Assembly (NCBI GenBank): GCA_937927575.1
Contig: CALBEE010000071.1
Location: 1 to 43,800, forward strand
Source: an uncultured Saprospiraceae bacterium
GTDB lineage: Bacteria > Bacteroidota > Bacteroidia > Chitinophagales > Saprospiraceae
Reading direction: 5' to 3'
Length of the DNA stretch: 43,800 nt
How positions within the stretch are numbered: position 1 is the stretch's first letter; each line of letters begins with the position of its first letter. Of this stretch, positions 35,547-43,800 are shown piece after piece. The notes under the pieces were generated by a model. It was not told where the DNA came from. It did no database searches and was given only the letters and a program-made list of their open reading frames with translations. The translations under genes and the position numbers were made by a program.

Positions 35547-35951
35547 ATGAAATTTTACTTCTTAGCGTTGATCGTATTATTGCTTTTTTCTTGTGATCAA
35601 GAGGAAGAGAATGTATCCTATATTGAAAAGAAGTGGTATTATATTTCCTACTTTGGAGCAGAAGGTCCACAATGTAATTATGCAAAAGGAGATAAGATAT
35701 ATACTTTTGGTGCATCTATATTGGAAGTGAAGAATAATTATTATGAGGATGATATTTGTAATGTAACCTTCTTACATGAAGGTAATTATACTTATGAAGT
35801 AAGGATGATTAATGGTATTGATTTTTTATTCATTGATGATACTGAACAGGGTAGTGTAATTATGGATGAAGAAGGATTGCTATTGGATTCTTCTGTGCGA
35901 TCGGATGGAGTCGAAGTAGATGATGCGCCATCCTATCGATTTGTCTCATAG
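35547..35951 (+). CDS. Lipoprotein (second of tandem pair)
   Basis: A 134-residue lipoprotein with lipobox LLLFSC (Cys16) then Asp-Gln-Glu-Glu. It begins seven bases after the previous stop. It shares the layout of its neighbour: a Trp-containing first strand (KKWYYISYFGAEGPQCNY against GTWNLESSSGGFAGISCQY), two Cys in equivalent places, a FLFIDDTEQGSVIMDE strand against FLLVDDAEVGEIEI, and an end with SDGVEVDDAPSYRFV. The function is unknown; it is a probable tandem duplicate that has diverged. Confidence 0.7.
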   Translation: MKFYFLALIVLLLFSCDQEEENVSYIEKKWYYISYFGAEGPQCNYAKGDKIYTFGASILEVKNNYYEDDICNVTFLHEGNYTYEVRMINGIDFLFIDDTEQGSVIMDEEGLLLDSSVRSDGVEVDDAPSYRFVS

Positions 35952-36018
35952 CTAATAATATCTATAGAATAGCGCTTTAACTTTTAAGTACAAAGGCAAA
36001 CTTTGCTATCTTCGATTT

Positions 36019-36954
36019 ATGATAGTTTCACTCGCTCAGATATTCCCAGTTTGGCTAGATCGTAAAGCCACTACTCAAAAAGTTTGTTCTTATATATCTA
36101 AAGCTGCTGCTGAGGGAGCTCATCTTGTTTGTTTTGGAGAAACTTTGCTGTCTGGGTATCCTTTTTGGATAGATCCTACTGATGGTGCTCGTTTTGAATC
36201 CTCTAGACAAAAGGATTTTTATGCGCATTATGTCAAAGAAGCTGTAGTGGTTACAGAAGATTTAGTGGATATACAGGCTTTGGCTAAGCAATATGGTATT
36301 GCAGTATATATTGGTGTGATAGAAAGAGCAGTAGATAGGGGTGGACAGAGCGTCTATTGTAGTTTAGTCTATATAGACCCAAAAGGAGAAATACAATCCG
36401 TTCATCGCAAGCTCATGCCCACCTATGAGGAACGTTTAGTTTGGGCAACCGGTGATGGTAATGGGTTAAAAGTACATCAGCTTGAAGAGTTTCACGTAGG
36501 TGGTCTCAATTGTTGGGAAAATTGGATGCCTCTAGCACGTACAACGCTTACTGGAATGGGAGAAAACTTACACGTGGCGACTTGGCCTGGGTGTCTGCGT
36601 AATACTATAGATTTGACCCGGCATATGGCTAAAGAATCTAGATCTTATGTGATATCAATATCAGGATTGATGACTACTGAAACTATTGGAGATCATATTC
36701 CACATGCGGATTTGCTAAGGAAGAATATGATGGAATGGGTGGCGGATGGAGGTTCCTGTATTGCTAATCCTGACGGTAGTTGGTTGATAGAGCCTGTCAC
36801 GCACAAGGAATGCCTATTGACGGCAGAATTGGACCTTGACCAAGTGCGTAGAGAACGACATAATTTTGATCCAGTTGGTCATTATAGCAGACCCGATGTT
36901 TTTCAATTGCATGTCAATAAAGAACGCCAGAATATTTTGGGTAATGAGGGATAA
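36019..36954 (+). CDS. Nitrilase (carbon-nitrogen hydrolase)
   Basis: A 311-residue nitrilase-superfamily enzyme. The catalytic triad is Glu41 (CFGETLLSGYPFW), Lys131 (VHRKLMPTYEERLVWATGDGNGL) and Cys165 (GGLNCWENWMPLARTTL). The HRKLxPTxxER and CWENxMPLAR signatures are those of true nitrilases (EC 3.5.5.1) and cyanide-converting relatives rather than amidases. It turns an organic nitrile into a carboxylic acid and ammonia; the natural substrate is not known. It begins a three-gene run: the next gene starts inside its last codons (36944) and the GNAT gene follows four bases later. Confidence 0.93.
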   Translation: MIVSLAQIFPVWLDRKATTQKVCSYISKAAAEGAHLVCFGETLLSGYPFWIDPTDGARFESSRQKDFYAHYVKEAVVVTEDLVDIQALAKQYGIAVYIGVIERAVDRGGQSVYCSLVYIDPKGEIQSVHRKLMPTYEERLVWATGDGNGLKVHQLEEFHVGGLNCWENWMPLARTTLTGMGENLHVATWPGCLRNTIDLTRHMAKESRSYVISISGLMTTETIGDHIPHADLLRKNMMEWVADGGSCIANPDGSWLIEPVTHKECLLTAELDLDQVRRERHNFDPVGHYSRPDVFQLHVNKERQNILGNEG

Positions 36955-37378
36955 GATTTATAAAGCGAAGGTAGATGGCAACTGGTTTTTTTTGATTGCG
37001 GTTTTTATTTCTTTTGTCATGATACTTATAGGAGAGACCTCTAATACTAATGGGAACAAGGAATACTATGTCGGAATTTTGGCCGTTGGCATCATAGGGA
37101 GTTTGTTGTATTGGATGGCATTGAAGTGTACTTATACATTGACTTCAGATCGTTTAATAATTAAGTTTTTTCTGTATACCAATGAATTACCTTATAAGTA
37201 TATTCAACACATAAAATTTAGTAATTATCCTTCTAGCGGCCGTAAAGCAGCTTTCGCTAAAGAAGGCTTATCAATATTTTATAGTCAAGGAAATTTATTG
37301 TTTATAGCACCAGAAAATAGAGATGTTTTCGTAGAGGATTTAGCACAAAGAAGGGAAAAGATTCAAGTAATAAAATAG
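36944..37378 (+). CDS. Small membrane protein with bacterial PH-like domain
   Basis: A 144-residue protein. I take the ATG at 36944, which overlaps the nitrilase stop by eleven bases, rather than the upstream in-frame ATG at 36836 inside the nitrilase gene. It has two membrane helices (about 14-32 and 45-63) followed by a bPH-type segment: TYTLTSDRLIIKFFLYTNELPYKYIQHIKF and a final EDLAQRREKI helix. Such proteins sit in the membrane with the domain on the cytoplasmic side; partners are unknown. Its overlap with the nitrilase suggests co-translation. Confidence 0.7.
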   Translation: MRDKIYKAKVDGNWFFLIAVFISFVMILIGETSNTNGNKEYYVGILAVGIIGSLLYWMALKCTYTLTSDRLIIKFFLYTNELPYKYIQHIKFSNYPSSGRKAAFAKEGLSIFYSQGNLLFIAPENRDVFVEDLAQRREKIQVIK

Positions 37379-37382
37379 TAAA

Positions 37383-37913
37383 ATGAAAATTGTAGTAGAG
37401 ACTGAAAGATTACTTATTAGACATTATAAAGAAGAAGATTTTCCTGCGTTTGTAGAAATGAATGCTAATGAAGAAGTGATGCATCATTTTCCTAATTGCT
37501 TGGACGAAAAAGAATCAAGAGAGTTATTTGACAAAATCAATTCACGTATAGAGGAATCAGGAAAATGTTTCTGGGCTGCTGAACTCAAAGAAAATAATGA
37601 TTTTATTGGATTCATTGGATTGTCAGAACCAAATTTTGAAGCGGACTTTATTCCTTGTACAGAGATCGGTTGGCGATTACGCCGCAAGTATTGGGGGAAA
37701 GGGTATGCTACAGAAGGAGCAAAAGCCTGCTTAGAAGTAGGGTGGAACGACTACGGTCTAGATGAAATTTTATCTTTTGCAGTGAAAGGGAATTTGCCAT
37801 CGATACATGTAATGAATAAAATCGGAATGCAACATGTAAAGAACTTTATGCACCCTGCATTGGAGCAATGGCCAGAGATTCAAGAATGTGTATTGTATAG
37901 ACTAGAAAGGTGA
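37383..37913 (+). CDS. GNAT acetyltransferase, RimJ/RimL type
   Basis: A 176-residue acetyltransferase. It starts with TERLLIRHYKEEDFPAFVEM, typical of the RimJ/RimL group. The acetyl-CoA loop is RRKYWGKGYATEGAKACLEV, and LDEILSFAVKGNLPSIHVMNKIGMQ follows, with the Asn of the family's last helix. The substrate, protein N-terminus or small molecule, cannot be told. It is the third gene of the nitrilase run, four bases after the PH-like gene. Confidence 0.9.
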   Translation: MKIVVETERLLIRHYKEEDFPAFVEMNANEEVMHHFPNCLDEKESRELFDKINSRIEESGKCFWAAELKENNDFIGFIGLSEPNFEADFIPCTEIGWRLRRKYWGKGYATEGAKACLEVGWNDYGLDEILSFAVKGNLPSIHVMNKIGMQHVKNFMHPALEQWPEIQECVLYRLER

Positions 37914-37958
37914 TTTCAAGTTTATAATTTCTTTTTGTTTTAGCTGCGCTACTTAGGA

Positions 37959-40115
37959 CTATTTTTTTACAAATTTTGATTTGTATGTGTTATAGTCATC
38001 CAATACAATATGCAAGTAATAAATACCTGTAGCTAAAGTCTCTACATTAATACTGACATCAGTTTGATTAAAGTACGTACTATTTATTCTTCGGCCAACA
38101 TGATCTATGATGCTTACTTGATGTATTAAATTTTCGGATTTAAGATGTATGATATCCGTTACGGGATTAGGAAAAATTTGATTTTCATCCTGTTGTTCGA
38201 ATATGCTATTCGGCATTATATTAACCTCTGTAGCATAAGTGTCGGAATAACAATTATCGGCATCTTCAACAGTAAGTGTTACATCGTATATTCCGAAATC
38301 ATCATAGGTATGAATTGGGTTGATTTCATTAGATGTGTTCCCATCACCAAAGTCCCAATCGTGATTTAGGGCGTTGCTTGCTGTACTTTGAAACGAAACT
38401 GTTTGTCCATTTTCGACGTAGGTGTAATTGGCAATTGGATTGTTTATTTCTGAAATCAATCTACTCGCACTTATATGCTGACTTTCATTAAAATAACTTC
38501 CGGTAAAGCCTTGTTCTAGTCTTACAGCAGAAACATAGTAAGTGTATTCTGCTATATCTAAGCAACGATCTATATAGTTTAAGCCAGTAATCAAAGTATC
38601 TAATAATTCTGGTGTATTGTTATCAATCTTTCGGTAAATATGATATCCTGATATATCCAATTCATTGGATGCGTCCCAATTTATTTCAATATTGTTTCCT
38701 TGTTGTATAGTAGATATATTCGTCGCAGATTGGACGTAGGACATCTTTAGCGAAGGATCTCCTATCAATGCCATATGCACCTGTCTGGCTCCAAAACCAA
38801 AAGTGTAACTGGTATTATTCATGGATATCTTTGTGCAATCACCAAGCGTAAATCCCATTCCCATAGGGTGAAAATGCCAATTTGGTCTTCCAGCCCAAAC
38901 ATTTGATAAGACGGTTCCAGTAGCTAATGCAGATCGTAAAAAATTATTGTTGGAGTCGAAGTCACCAAAATAACTTCCAAATAACATTGTGAAAATACTT
39001 TGTATAGAATCCTGAGTAAAGTTAGTAGTATTGGAAATGCCGCTTGCCCCTTGGAAGTTGCCTCCTCCTGCGCCATATGACCATAAATAAGTCTCAGATT
39101 TCAGAGCATCATAATCTCTAGAAAAGGTACTATCTCTCCCCACTAAAGAACTGATATTTCGATAACCATTTTGACCAAACCCTTCCGCTAGACTAAAATT
39201 GTTTTCTATCAGTCCTCTGTTGATGCTTTTCATCATTCCAGTTCTGTATGCATGATTCTTATCCAGATACCTTTTAGTTAATTCTATTTCACTCTCTTCG
39301 AAAAGAGAAAGATTAGCAAAATCAATACGTCCAACTGACATTTCTAATTCTGAAGGAAAAGTAGATTGATCGAATTTTCCATCGTTAGGTACATTATGAT
39401 TTCTTGTTTGCGCTGCGGTAGTGTTACTCACGCTATTATCTGTCCACGTACCATTAGTATCTGCGTAATAGCCATCACAAGGCCACGCACCGATGTGATT
39501 GCTATGACCGTCAGGCCCAATATTGCCAGAGTAGGGCACTGGAACATGGCCAATAATTGTAATCATCTTATATCTAAATGGATCCGTATTGTAAATGGAT
39601 AGTATTGCATTTTTTACAGCTAATGCTGTATCATCTCTATTGACAACTATTTCGTTGGTCATCCAACCTTCAGACTGTAGGTCAGCTATATATCTATCGA
39701 TTTCTGGTGCAAGAGAATCGCGAATTTCAGATTCGATTAAGACGATGCCTTTAAAGCCAAATCTTATAGGTTGATATTCGATTCCTGAATAGGCATATCC
39801 TTCTGCATTGCCATCACTTGATACTCTTCTTACTCTATATTCTTTGAGATTTCCGATTTCTACATCCGAAATGGTGTAAAAAGTATCATTCACGACTGTG
39901 GCTACAATACTTCCCCAACTAGGAGATCCGATATTTCTTTGATAGACTTGATATTCTAAAGCTTGTTCATAATGCTCCCAATTTAATGTAATGCTTTGAT
40001 CAGATTTAGAATATGATGCGTTTAATTGAACGCTATTCTTTAAGTCGTTTTGTTGTTGTGCGATAGCGACTACATAATGCATCAGCAGTAGCACTACACC
40101 TATTGATCTTAGCAT
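37959..40115 (-). CDS. Large T9SS protein with gingipain (C25)-like fold lacking visible catalytic residues
   Basis: A 718-residue exported protein. The signal peptide ends near 20 (VAIAQ). A fibronectin type III-like domain (about 32-115) precedes a region (about 118-465) that reads like the caspase-like fold of C25 peptidases: ITIIGHVPVPYSG, WPCDGYYAD, VGRIDF, then MALIGDPSLKM. Where gingipains have NYxGHG with the catalytic His, this protein has SYGAGGGNF (residues 346-354). Where they have Cys before a FD motif, it has GSYFGDFD with Ser381. Both replacements suggest a pseudo-enzyme. A second FN3-like domain (about 470-560), a PKD domain (WDFGDGNTS near 585) and a T9SS type A end (IFPNPVTDIIHL, ending KSKFVKK) complete it. 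The alignment is by eye. Confidence 0.7.
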   Translation of the reverse strand: MLRSIGVVLLLMHYVVAIAQQQNDLKNSVQLNASYSKSDQSITLNWEHYEQALEYQVYQRNIGSPSWGSIVATVVNDTFYTISDVEIGNLKEYRVRRVSSDGNAEGYAYSGIEYQPIRFGFKGIVLIESEIRDSLAPEIDRYIADLQSEGWMTNEIVVNRDDTALAVKNAILSIYNTDPFRYKMITIIGHVPVPYSGNIGPDGHSNHIGAWPCDGYYADTNGTWTDNSVSNTTAAQTRNHNVPNDGKFDQSTFPSELEMSVGRIDFANLSLFEESEIELTKRYLDKNHAYRTGMMKSINRGLIENNFSLAEGFGQNGYRNISSLVGRDSTFSRDYDALKSETYLWSYGAGGGNFQGASGISNTTNFTQDSIQSIFTMLFGSYFGDFDSNNNFLRSALATGTVLSNVWAGRPNWHFHPMGMGFTLGDCTKISMNNTSYTFGFGARQVHMALIGDPSLKMSYVQSATNISTIQQGNNIEINWDASNELDISGYHIYRKIDNNTPELLDTLITGLNYIDRCLDIAEYTYYVSAVRLEQGFTGSYFNESQHISASRLISEINNPIANYTYVENGQTVSFQSTASNALNHDWDFGDGNTSNEINPIHTYDDFGIYDVTLTVEDADNCYSDTYATEVNIMPNSIFEQQDENQIFPNPVTDIIHLKSENLIHQVSIIDHVGRRINSTYFNQTDVSINVETLATGIYYLHIVLDDYNTYKSKFVKK

Positions 40116-40190
40116 AATTGGTTATTGGAGTTAAAAGATATATGGTATAGCTAAAAATAGTCAAAAGAAAATTATTTGAAACAGGGATAC

Positions 40191-40222
40191 AAAAAAAAAG
40201 CCCATCAAGTACATGATGAGCT
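40191..40222 (-). terminator. Terminator of the small periplasmic protein gene
   Basis: On the minus strand, AGCTCATCA/TGATGGGCT forms a 9-bp stem with one G-T pair and a six-base loop. Nine T follow. It lies about 30 bases after the stop at 40251. Confidence 0.8.
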
Positions 40223-40250
40223 TTTCTATAATTTTGAATTTTTATAATTC

Positions 40251-40646
40251 TTATTTTCGCGCAGCTTTAAACGCTGACTGTTGTACTGGCGTTAAAACTT
40301 GATATATAATACCGTTTCTTTCCGCTTTTAATCCTCCCATTCTCTCTTTCTTCTCAAGTGGTTCTATGTCAGAATCCTCTAATGCAGCTATTGCTTTTGA
40401 ATTTTCTAATAAGTCACTTTTAATACGAGTAATTTGGTCTTCAGTTAGAGCTAGTCTTTCTGCCAAATCAATCTTACCTTTTTCAGTAAGTTCTTCATTT
40501 TGCGAAAGAATAGAATTTTGGGCTGCTAAGTCTTGCTTTACAACTTCGATATGATCAGATGCAATTTTAGACGCTTTGTCAGCAGAAGATTGTGCTGAAA
40601 GTCCAAGTACGAAGCAAGTAGCTAAAAGGGTAAATAAATATTTCAT
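40251..40646 (-). CDS. Small exported helical protein (Spy/CpxP-like)
   Basis: A 131-residue exported protein with a signal peptide ending near 20 (GLSAQS). The mature part is helical and charged, with LTEDQITRIKSDLLENSKAIAAL and a closing LTPVQQSAFKAARK. The repeated LTxxQ pattern recalls the Spy/CpxP periplasmic chaperone class and the related small DUFs of Bacteroidota, but I am not certain of the family. It has its own terminator. Confidence 0.6.
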   Translation of the reverse strand: MKYLFTLLATCFVLGLSAQSSADKASKIASDHIEVVKQDLAAQNSILSQNEELTEKGKIDLAERLALTEDQITRIKSDLLENSKAIAALEDSDIEPLEKKERMGGLKAERNGIIYQVLTPVQQSAFKAARK

Positions 40647-40815
40647 TTGTGTAAAGTGTTTTTAATGTTAATCTAACAAGACGCTAATATATTGCCTATT
40701 AACTAAATAAGTAGGTTATTCATACCACCACGCTCTAAATAATAGCTTAATGTATGGTAATAGTCATTTTCTCGATTATTAATTCTTAGAAAAACGAGTA
40801 TGAGGGGATGATAGC

Positions 40816-40989
40816 TTAGTTGGGATCGCATTTCCAAGCCACTATACGACTGGTTTTGTTGCCAGTACCCATTTCTATAATTTTGGCTCTACTCGCTTTT
40901 ACCGCTTCTATGGATTTTCTGATGGCAGGAATATGAGCTTCTCTATAATTTAGGGATTTTCGTACCTCAACTTGTATAATGTATTTCAT
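40816..40989 (-). CDS. Possible 57-residue small protein
   Basis: An open frame from ATG (40989) to TAA (40816). The product begins MKYIIQVEVRKSLNYREAHI, continues with an amphipathic helix (SIEAVKASRAKIIEMG) and ends VAWKCDPN. Length and composition look like a real gene rather than noise, but there is no family match and no Shine-Dalgarno. It fills part of the 407-base gap between the Spy/CpxP-like gene and the AraC regulator; the rest of that gap shows nothing else. Confidence 0.45.
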   Translation of the reverse strand: MKYIIQVEVRKSLNYREAHIPAIRKSIEAVKASRAKIIEMGTGNKTSRIVAWKCDPN

Positions 40990-41053
40990 TTGATCTTATT
41001 CACTTTTAGTTGTTCTCGACTTATGATATTTATAAAAGATGATTATTGTAGCT

Positions 41054-42193
41054 TCACACACTAATATTTTGACAATTTGCACGAAATTGACTAGGCGTCT
41101 GATTCATGCTTTTCTTGAAAGTGGAGTAAAAAGCCGTTTTGGAGTTAAATCCAGACTCGTATGCCAACGTCATAATAGTGAAGTGATTCATATTGTTATC
41201 GGCTAATTTAGTTTTTACTTCTTCAATTCTATAATGATTAACAAAATCAAGGAAAGTCATACCTATAGTTTCATTGACGATTTGTGATACATAATGCGAA
41301 GAAATATCTAGCTGTTTTGAAAAAATATTGATGGTTAACTCAGGATTTAGATATGGCTTATGATGGTCCATAAATGATAGTATTTTTTCCTGGTATCTAC
41401 TTTTTTGGTTTTCTTTTAATGCGGAATTCAAATATTTAGATCTTTTTTTAACAATCTGAATTTGGTTAGGGATGTGGTGAAAGAATTTGGGCCTAAGTGT
41501 TAGTGTGATATATATGATAATTATGAAAGAGGCTAAAGTCAATATAGAAGTCAAAATTGAAAGAATAGTAGTCTTTGTGAGAATCACTATCAAAACCACT
41601 ATGATAGGAATTAGCAGAGTAAAGCTTAAAAACAAGAGCCATCTATGGAAAGAAGGATCAAAATTAGAACTCATGTTTTTTACATGTCTAAGATATTTCA
41701 AGACCATACGTATCGACGTGATTGTATACAGCAAAGTCAATGTTGATAGAAGTATTAAAATGAATCTAGATTCTGGCACACTACCTTCTGAAATGGTAGT
41801 ATTATAAATGGCTAATTTCTCAGCTCCACTTTTAATTAATGTTGGCCAAAACCAAATAAAAGATAAGAGGAAGGGAATAAAGTGGGTTAGATGGTTTTTT
41901 ATTATTAATGATTCTTTATGAATAGATGCTTTGCAGTAGAGATAGGTGAATGGTCCTACAAGAGTGCCTGCAAAAAAGTTAAGTCTTATAATGTGAGGAA
42001 TTTCATCTAATAGTCCAATTATATCTAAAAATCCAGGCACGAAGAATAATGAATAGGTGATGAGCAGTAACCCTAAAAAAACATTTGCTCGATTTGGTTT
42101 TGATTTGATGAAAAGTAAAAAGCAACCTAATGATACTGAAAGAAAAGAAGCGATTACTGATACGACATGAAATAATGAAATAGAGGAATCCAT
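41054..42193 (-). CDS. AraC-family regulator with multispan membrane N-domain
   Basis: A 379-residue protein. Residues about 8-235 hold seven predicted membrane helices (for example VVSVIASFLSVSLGCFLLFI, VFLGLLLITYSLFFVPGFL, LLFLSFTLLIPIIVVLIVIL). A basic linker follows. The C-terminal AraC HTH domain at about 275-375 has INIFSKQLDISSHYVSQIVNE as its first helix-turn-helix and TLAYESGFNSKTAFYSTFKKSMNQTPSQFR as the second, with the family signature. It is likely a membrane-bound transcription factor that senses a signal in the membrane or periplasm. Its target could be the divergent DUF1254 gene, which starts 230 bases away, but nothing in the sequence proves this. Confidence 0.92.
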   Translation of the reverse strand: MDSSISLFHVVSVIASFLSVSLGCFLLFIKSKPNRANVFLGLLLITYSLFFVPGFLDIIGLLDEIPHIIRLNFFAGTLVGPFTYLYCKASIHKESLIIKNHLTHFIPFLLSFIWFWPTLIKSGAEKLAIYNTTISEGSVPESRFILILLSTLTLLYTITSIRMVLKYLRHVKNMSSNFDPSFHRWLLFLSFTLLIPIIVVLIVILTKTTILSILTSILTLASFIIIIYITLTLRPKFFHHIPNQIQIVKKRSKYLNSALKENQKSRYQEKILSFMDHHKPYLNPELTINIFSKQLDISSHYVSQIVNETIGMTFLDFVNHYRIEEVKTKLADNNMNHFTIMTLAYESGFNSKTAFYSTFKKSMNQTPSQFRANCQNISV

Positions 42194-42423
42194 ATAGGTA
42201 TTGTTTTCCTTGTTTTGGGGTAATATAATTTATAAAGATTAAGCAATTTACCACTTGGGCTTATTATTATTTATAGGTATTTCTACGTGTTCGCATTTAT
42301 AATTAGGGACTTCCCATGCTATGAATAAGGACTTTTTACTCTGCGCTTGCTTATAATTTTACGCTTGATAATCGATGGTAGAATCGTCGAACACCATTTA
42401 CCTAATTTTATTAATTACTACTA

Positions 42424-43800
42424 ATGACAACAAACATTAATGATCTCTCACAAGATGAAATTGTGAATATTGCTAAAGATGCCTATACATATGGCTTTCC
42501 TTTAGTGATGATGGACTTAACAAGGCAAGTACAAACTAATTTAGTAATACCTAGTGGAGGGCATGCACCTATGAATCAAGTGGGTAGAGCACAAACTTTT
42601 CCTACATATCAGACGACAGAAGTGGTCAAGCCTAACGTAGATACTCTATATAACATAGTTTGGTTTGATCTCAACCAAGATGCGTTTGTAGTGAACATGC
42701 CTTATTCTGGTATCGAATCATATACTAATAAAGATGAACTCACTCATGAAGAGCTTTTGAGAGGAAGATATTATTTGCTTCCGTTTTTAGATGCTTACTC
42801 TAATGTACATGTATCTAAAGGTACCAGACATACCGAAAAGGAATCTCATTTGTTTTTGGTGACTGGACCTAATTGGAGTGGAAGCGTTCCAGTTAATATG
42901 CATCATATTCCAATGCCTACACCTATGGTATGGATGCTAGGTAGGATTCAGGCAAATAATGATGATGATGCTTCACAGGTAGTTTGGCCACTGCAACAAC
43001 AACTTAAATGTACGCCTTACTCGGAATGGGATAATCCAGCGTATGTACCTCCAAGTGGAGAGTATAATGCTGCTATGGATGGTGTCAAACCAGTAGAGTA
43101 TGTTTTTACTTTGGATTATGAAACTTTTATTAATGATATGCTCAACTTAATGAGTATAAATCCACCGCCGATAGATCAAGATAGAGATATTTTGGAACGT
43201 ATGAAAAGTATCGGTATTGAGGTTGGTAATGATTTCGACATCTCTAAATTTTCCCCAGAAACGATTCTTAGGATTAAAGAGATTCCTCGAACTATAGCAT
43301 TGGAATGGCAATTGAAAATTTTGCCCATCCTTCAGGATCAGGGGGAGATTCAAAATAATTGGGTGAATATTATTAGAGATATCGGCAGGTTTAAAAACAA
43401 CTATCTCAACCGAGCTTTTATAGCCTACAAAGGATTGGGAGCAAATATAATCGAAGATGCTGTCTATCCAGTTTGTGAAAAAGACATTGAAGGCAATCAT
43501 CTTATGGGTGGAAAGAAATACATTATATCTATGACAGAAGATGAGCTTCCACCAATGAATGCTTTTTGGTCTTTAACCGCATATAATCAAAATGACTTTT
43601 TAGTACATAACACGAATGCACAAGTTCCGATTTATTCTGTAGGAAGTAGAGAGGGATTAAATAAGAGTGAGGATCAAAAGTATCATATTTTGGTGCAAAA
43701 TGAAAAACCGGATGATCCTGACGCTAATTGGTTGCCTAGCCCAAGTGAAGGTCTTATGAGTTTGACATTACGAATATATTGGCCAAAGTCTAATGTGTTA
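42424..43800 (+). CDS. DUF1254/DUF1214-type protein, 3' part off window
   Basis: The frame is open from ATG at 42424 to the right edge (459 codons). N-terminal DUF1254 motifs are present: AYTYGFPLVMMDL, PNVDTLYNIVWFDL, RGRYYLLPFLDAYSNVH, then FLVTGPNWSGSVP and the MPTPMVWMLGRIQ segment. DUF1214 features appear later (NAFWSLTAYNQNDFLV, HILVQNEKPDD, NWLPSPSEGLMSLTLRIYWP). There is no signal peptide, although many relatives are exported. An extra stretch of about 17 residues lies between MPYSG and RGRYYLLPF, compared with what I recall of the family. The function of the family is not established. It is divergent from the AraC regulator. Confidence 0.85.
   Translation, partial: MTTNINDLSQDEIVNIAKDAYTYGFPLVMMDLTRQVQTNLVIPSGGHAPMNQVGRAQTFPTYQTTEVVKPNVDTLYNIVWFDLNQDAFVVNMPYSGIESYTNKDELTHEELLRGRYYLLPFLDAYSNVHVSKGTRHTEKESHLFLVTGPNWSGSVPVNMHHIPMPTPMVWMLGRIQANNDDDASQVVWPLQQQLKCTPYSEWDNPAYVPPSGEYNAAMDGVKPVEYVFTLDYETFINDMLNLMSINPPPIDQDRDILERMKSIGIEVGNDFDISKFSPETILRIKEIPRTIALEWQLKILPILQDQGEIQNNWVNIIRDIGRFKNNYLNRAFIAYKGLGANIIEDAVYPVCEKDIEGNHLMGGKKYIISMTEDELPPMNAFWSLTAYNQNDFLVHNTNAQVPIYSVGSREGLNKSEDQKYHILVQNEKPDDPDANWLPSPSEGLMSLTLRIYWPKSNVL

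Noticed and set aside
36836-36943. Upstream start for the PH-like protein inside the nitrilase gene
   Set aside because: It would add 36 residues without domain meaning and fully overlap conserved nitrilase codons; the ATG at 36944 places the membrane helices properly.
1-43800. Mobile elements, tRNAs, CRISPR arrays or defence islands
   Set aside because: I looked for transposases, integrases, repeat-spacer patterns, tRNA-like cloverleaf sequence and clustered defence genes and found none; the window is core-like chromosome.

Overview
The window is a stretch of chromosome from a low-GC member of the Bacteroidota. Four secreted proteins end in type IX secretion (T9SS) sorting domains. Several lipoproteins have the Bacteroidota-style signal with Cys followed by an acidic or small residue. 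Shine-Dalgarno sequences are mostly absent, and several genes have a TAnnTTTG-type -7 promoter element. A two-component-propeller histidine kinase and a GEVED-domain protein fit the same picture. Placement below phylum (possibly Saprospiria or Cytophagia) is a guess. I see no tRNA, rRNA, CRISPR array, insertion sequence or prophage. Most of the window is ordinary housekeeping and envelope DNA rather than an island.

Layout. 1-5.3 kb: a partial secreted protein with YadA-head-like repeats, a divergent orphan propeller sensor kinase, and a GEVED/T9SS protein. 5.5-9.7 kb: the sbcD-sbcC DNA repair nuclease pair. 9.8-12.6 kb: a T9SS protein, then a two-gene unit encoding a coiled-coil protein and a membrane-anchored helical protein that resembles PspA/ESCRT-III. 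12.8-15.8 kb: gpsA and yidC (phospholipid precursor synthesis and membrane protein insertion). 16.2-21.9 kb: a CBS-pair protein, a lipoprotein, a T9SS subtilase, malic enzyme and kdsA (LPS Kdo synthesis). 22-25.1 kb: a possible TonB_C-like/beta-barrel fusion, a TlpA-type thioredoxin lipoprotein and a lone cytochrome oxidase subunit III. 25.2-32.4 kb: small metabolic and stress genes (esterase, thiamine-binding-like protein, MsrA, YjjG-type phosphatase, DoxX, a COG2509 FAD enzyme, an alpha/beta hydrolase). 32.6-37.9 kb: a TPR-like helical protein, a small beta-barrel protein, two tandem paralogous lipoproteins, and a nitrilase/PH-domain/acetyltransferase operon. 38-43.8 kb: a large T9SS protein with a gingipain-like fold that seems to lack catalytic residues, a small periplasmic helical protein, a membrane-anchored AraC regulator, and a partial DUF1254 protein that runs off the right edge.

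Most interesting candidates: the PspA/ESCRT-III-like two-gene unit (10.9-12.6 kb), the apparent C25 pseudopeptidase (38-40.1 kb), the TonB_C/barrel fusion (22.1-23.0 kb), and a nearly identical 20-base motif upstream of two distant secreted-protein genes, at one of which it forms the -33 region of a good promoter. All family calls come from reading the translations; no database search was possible.
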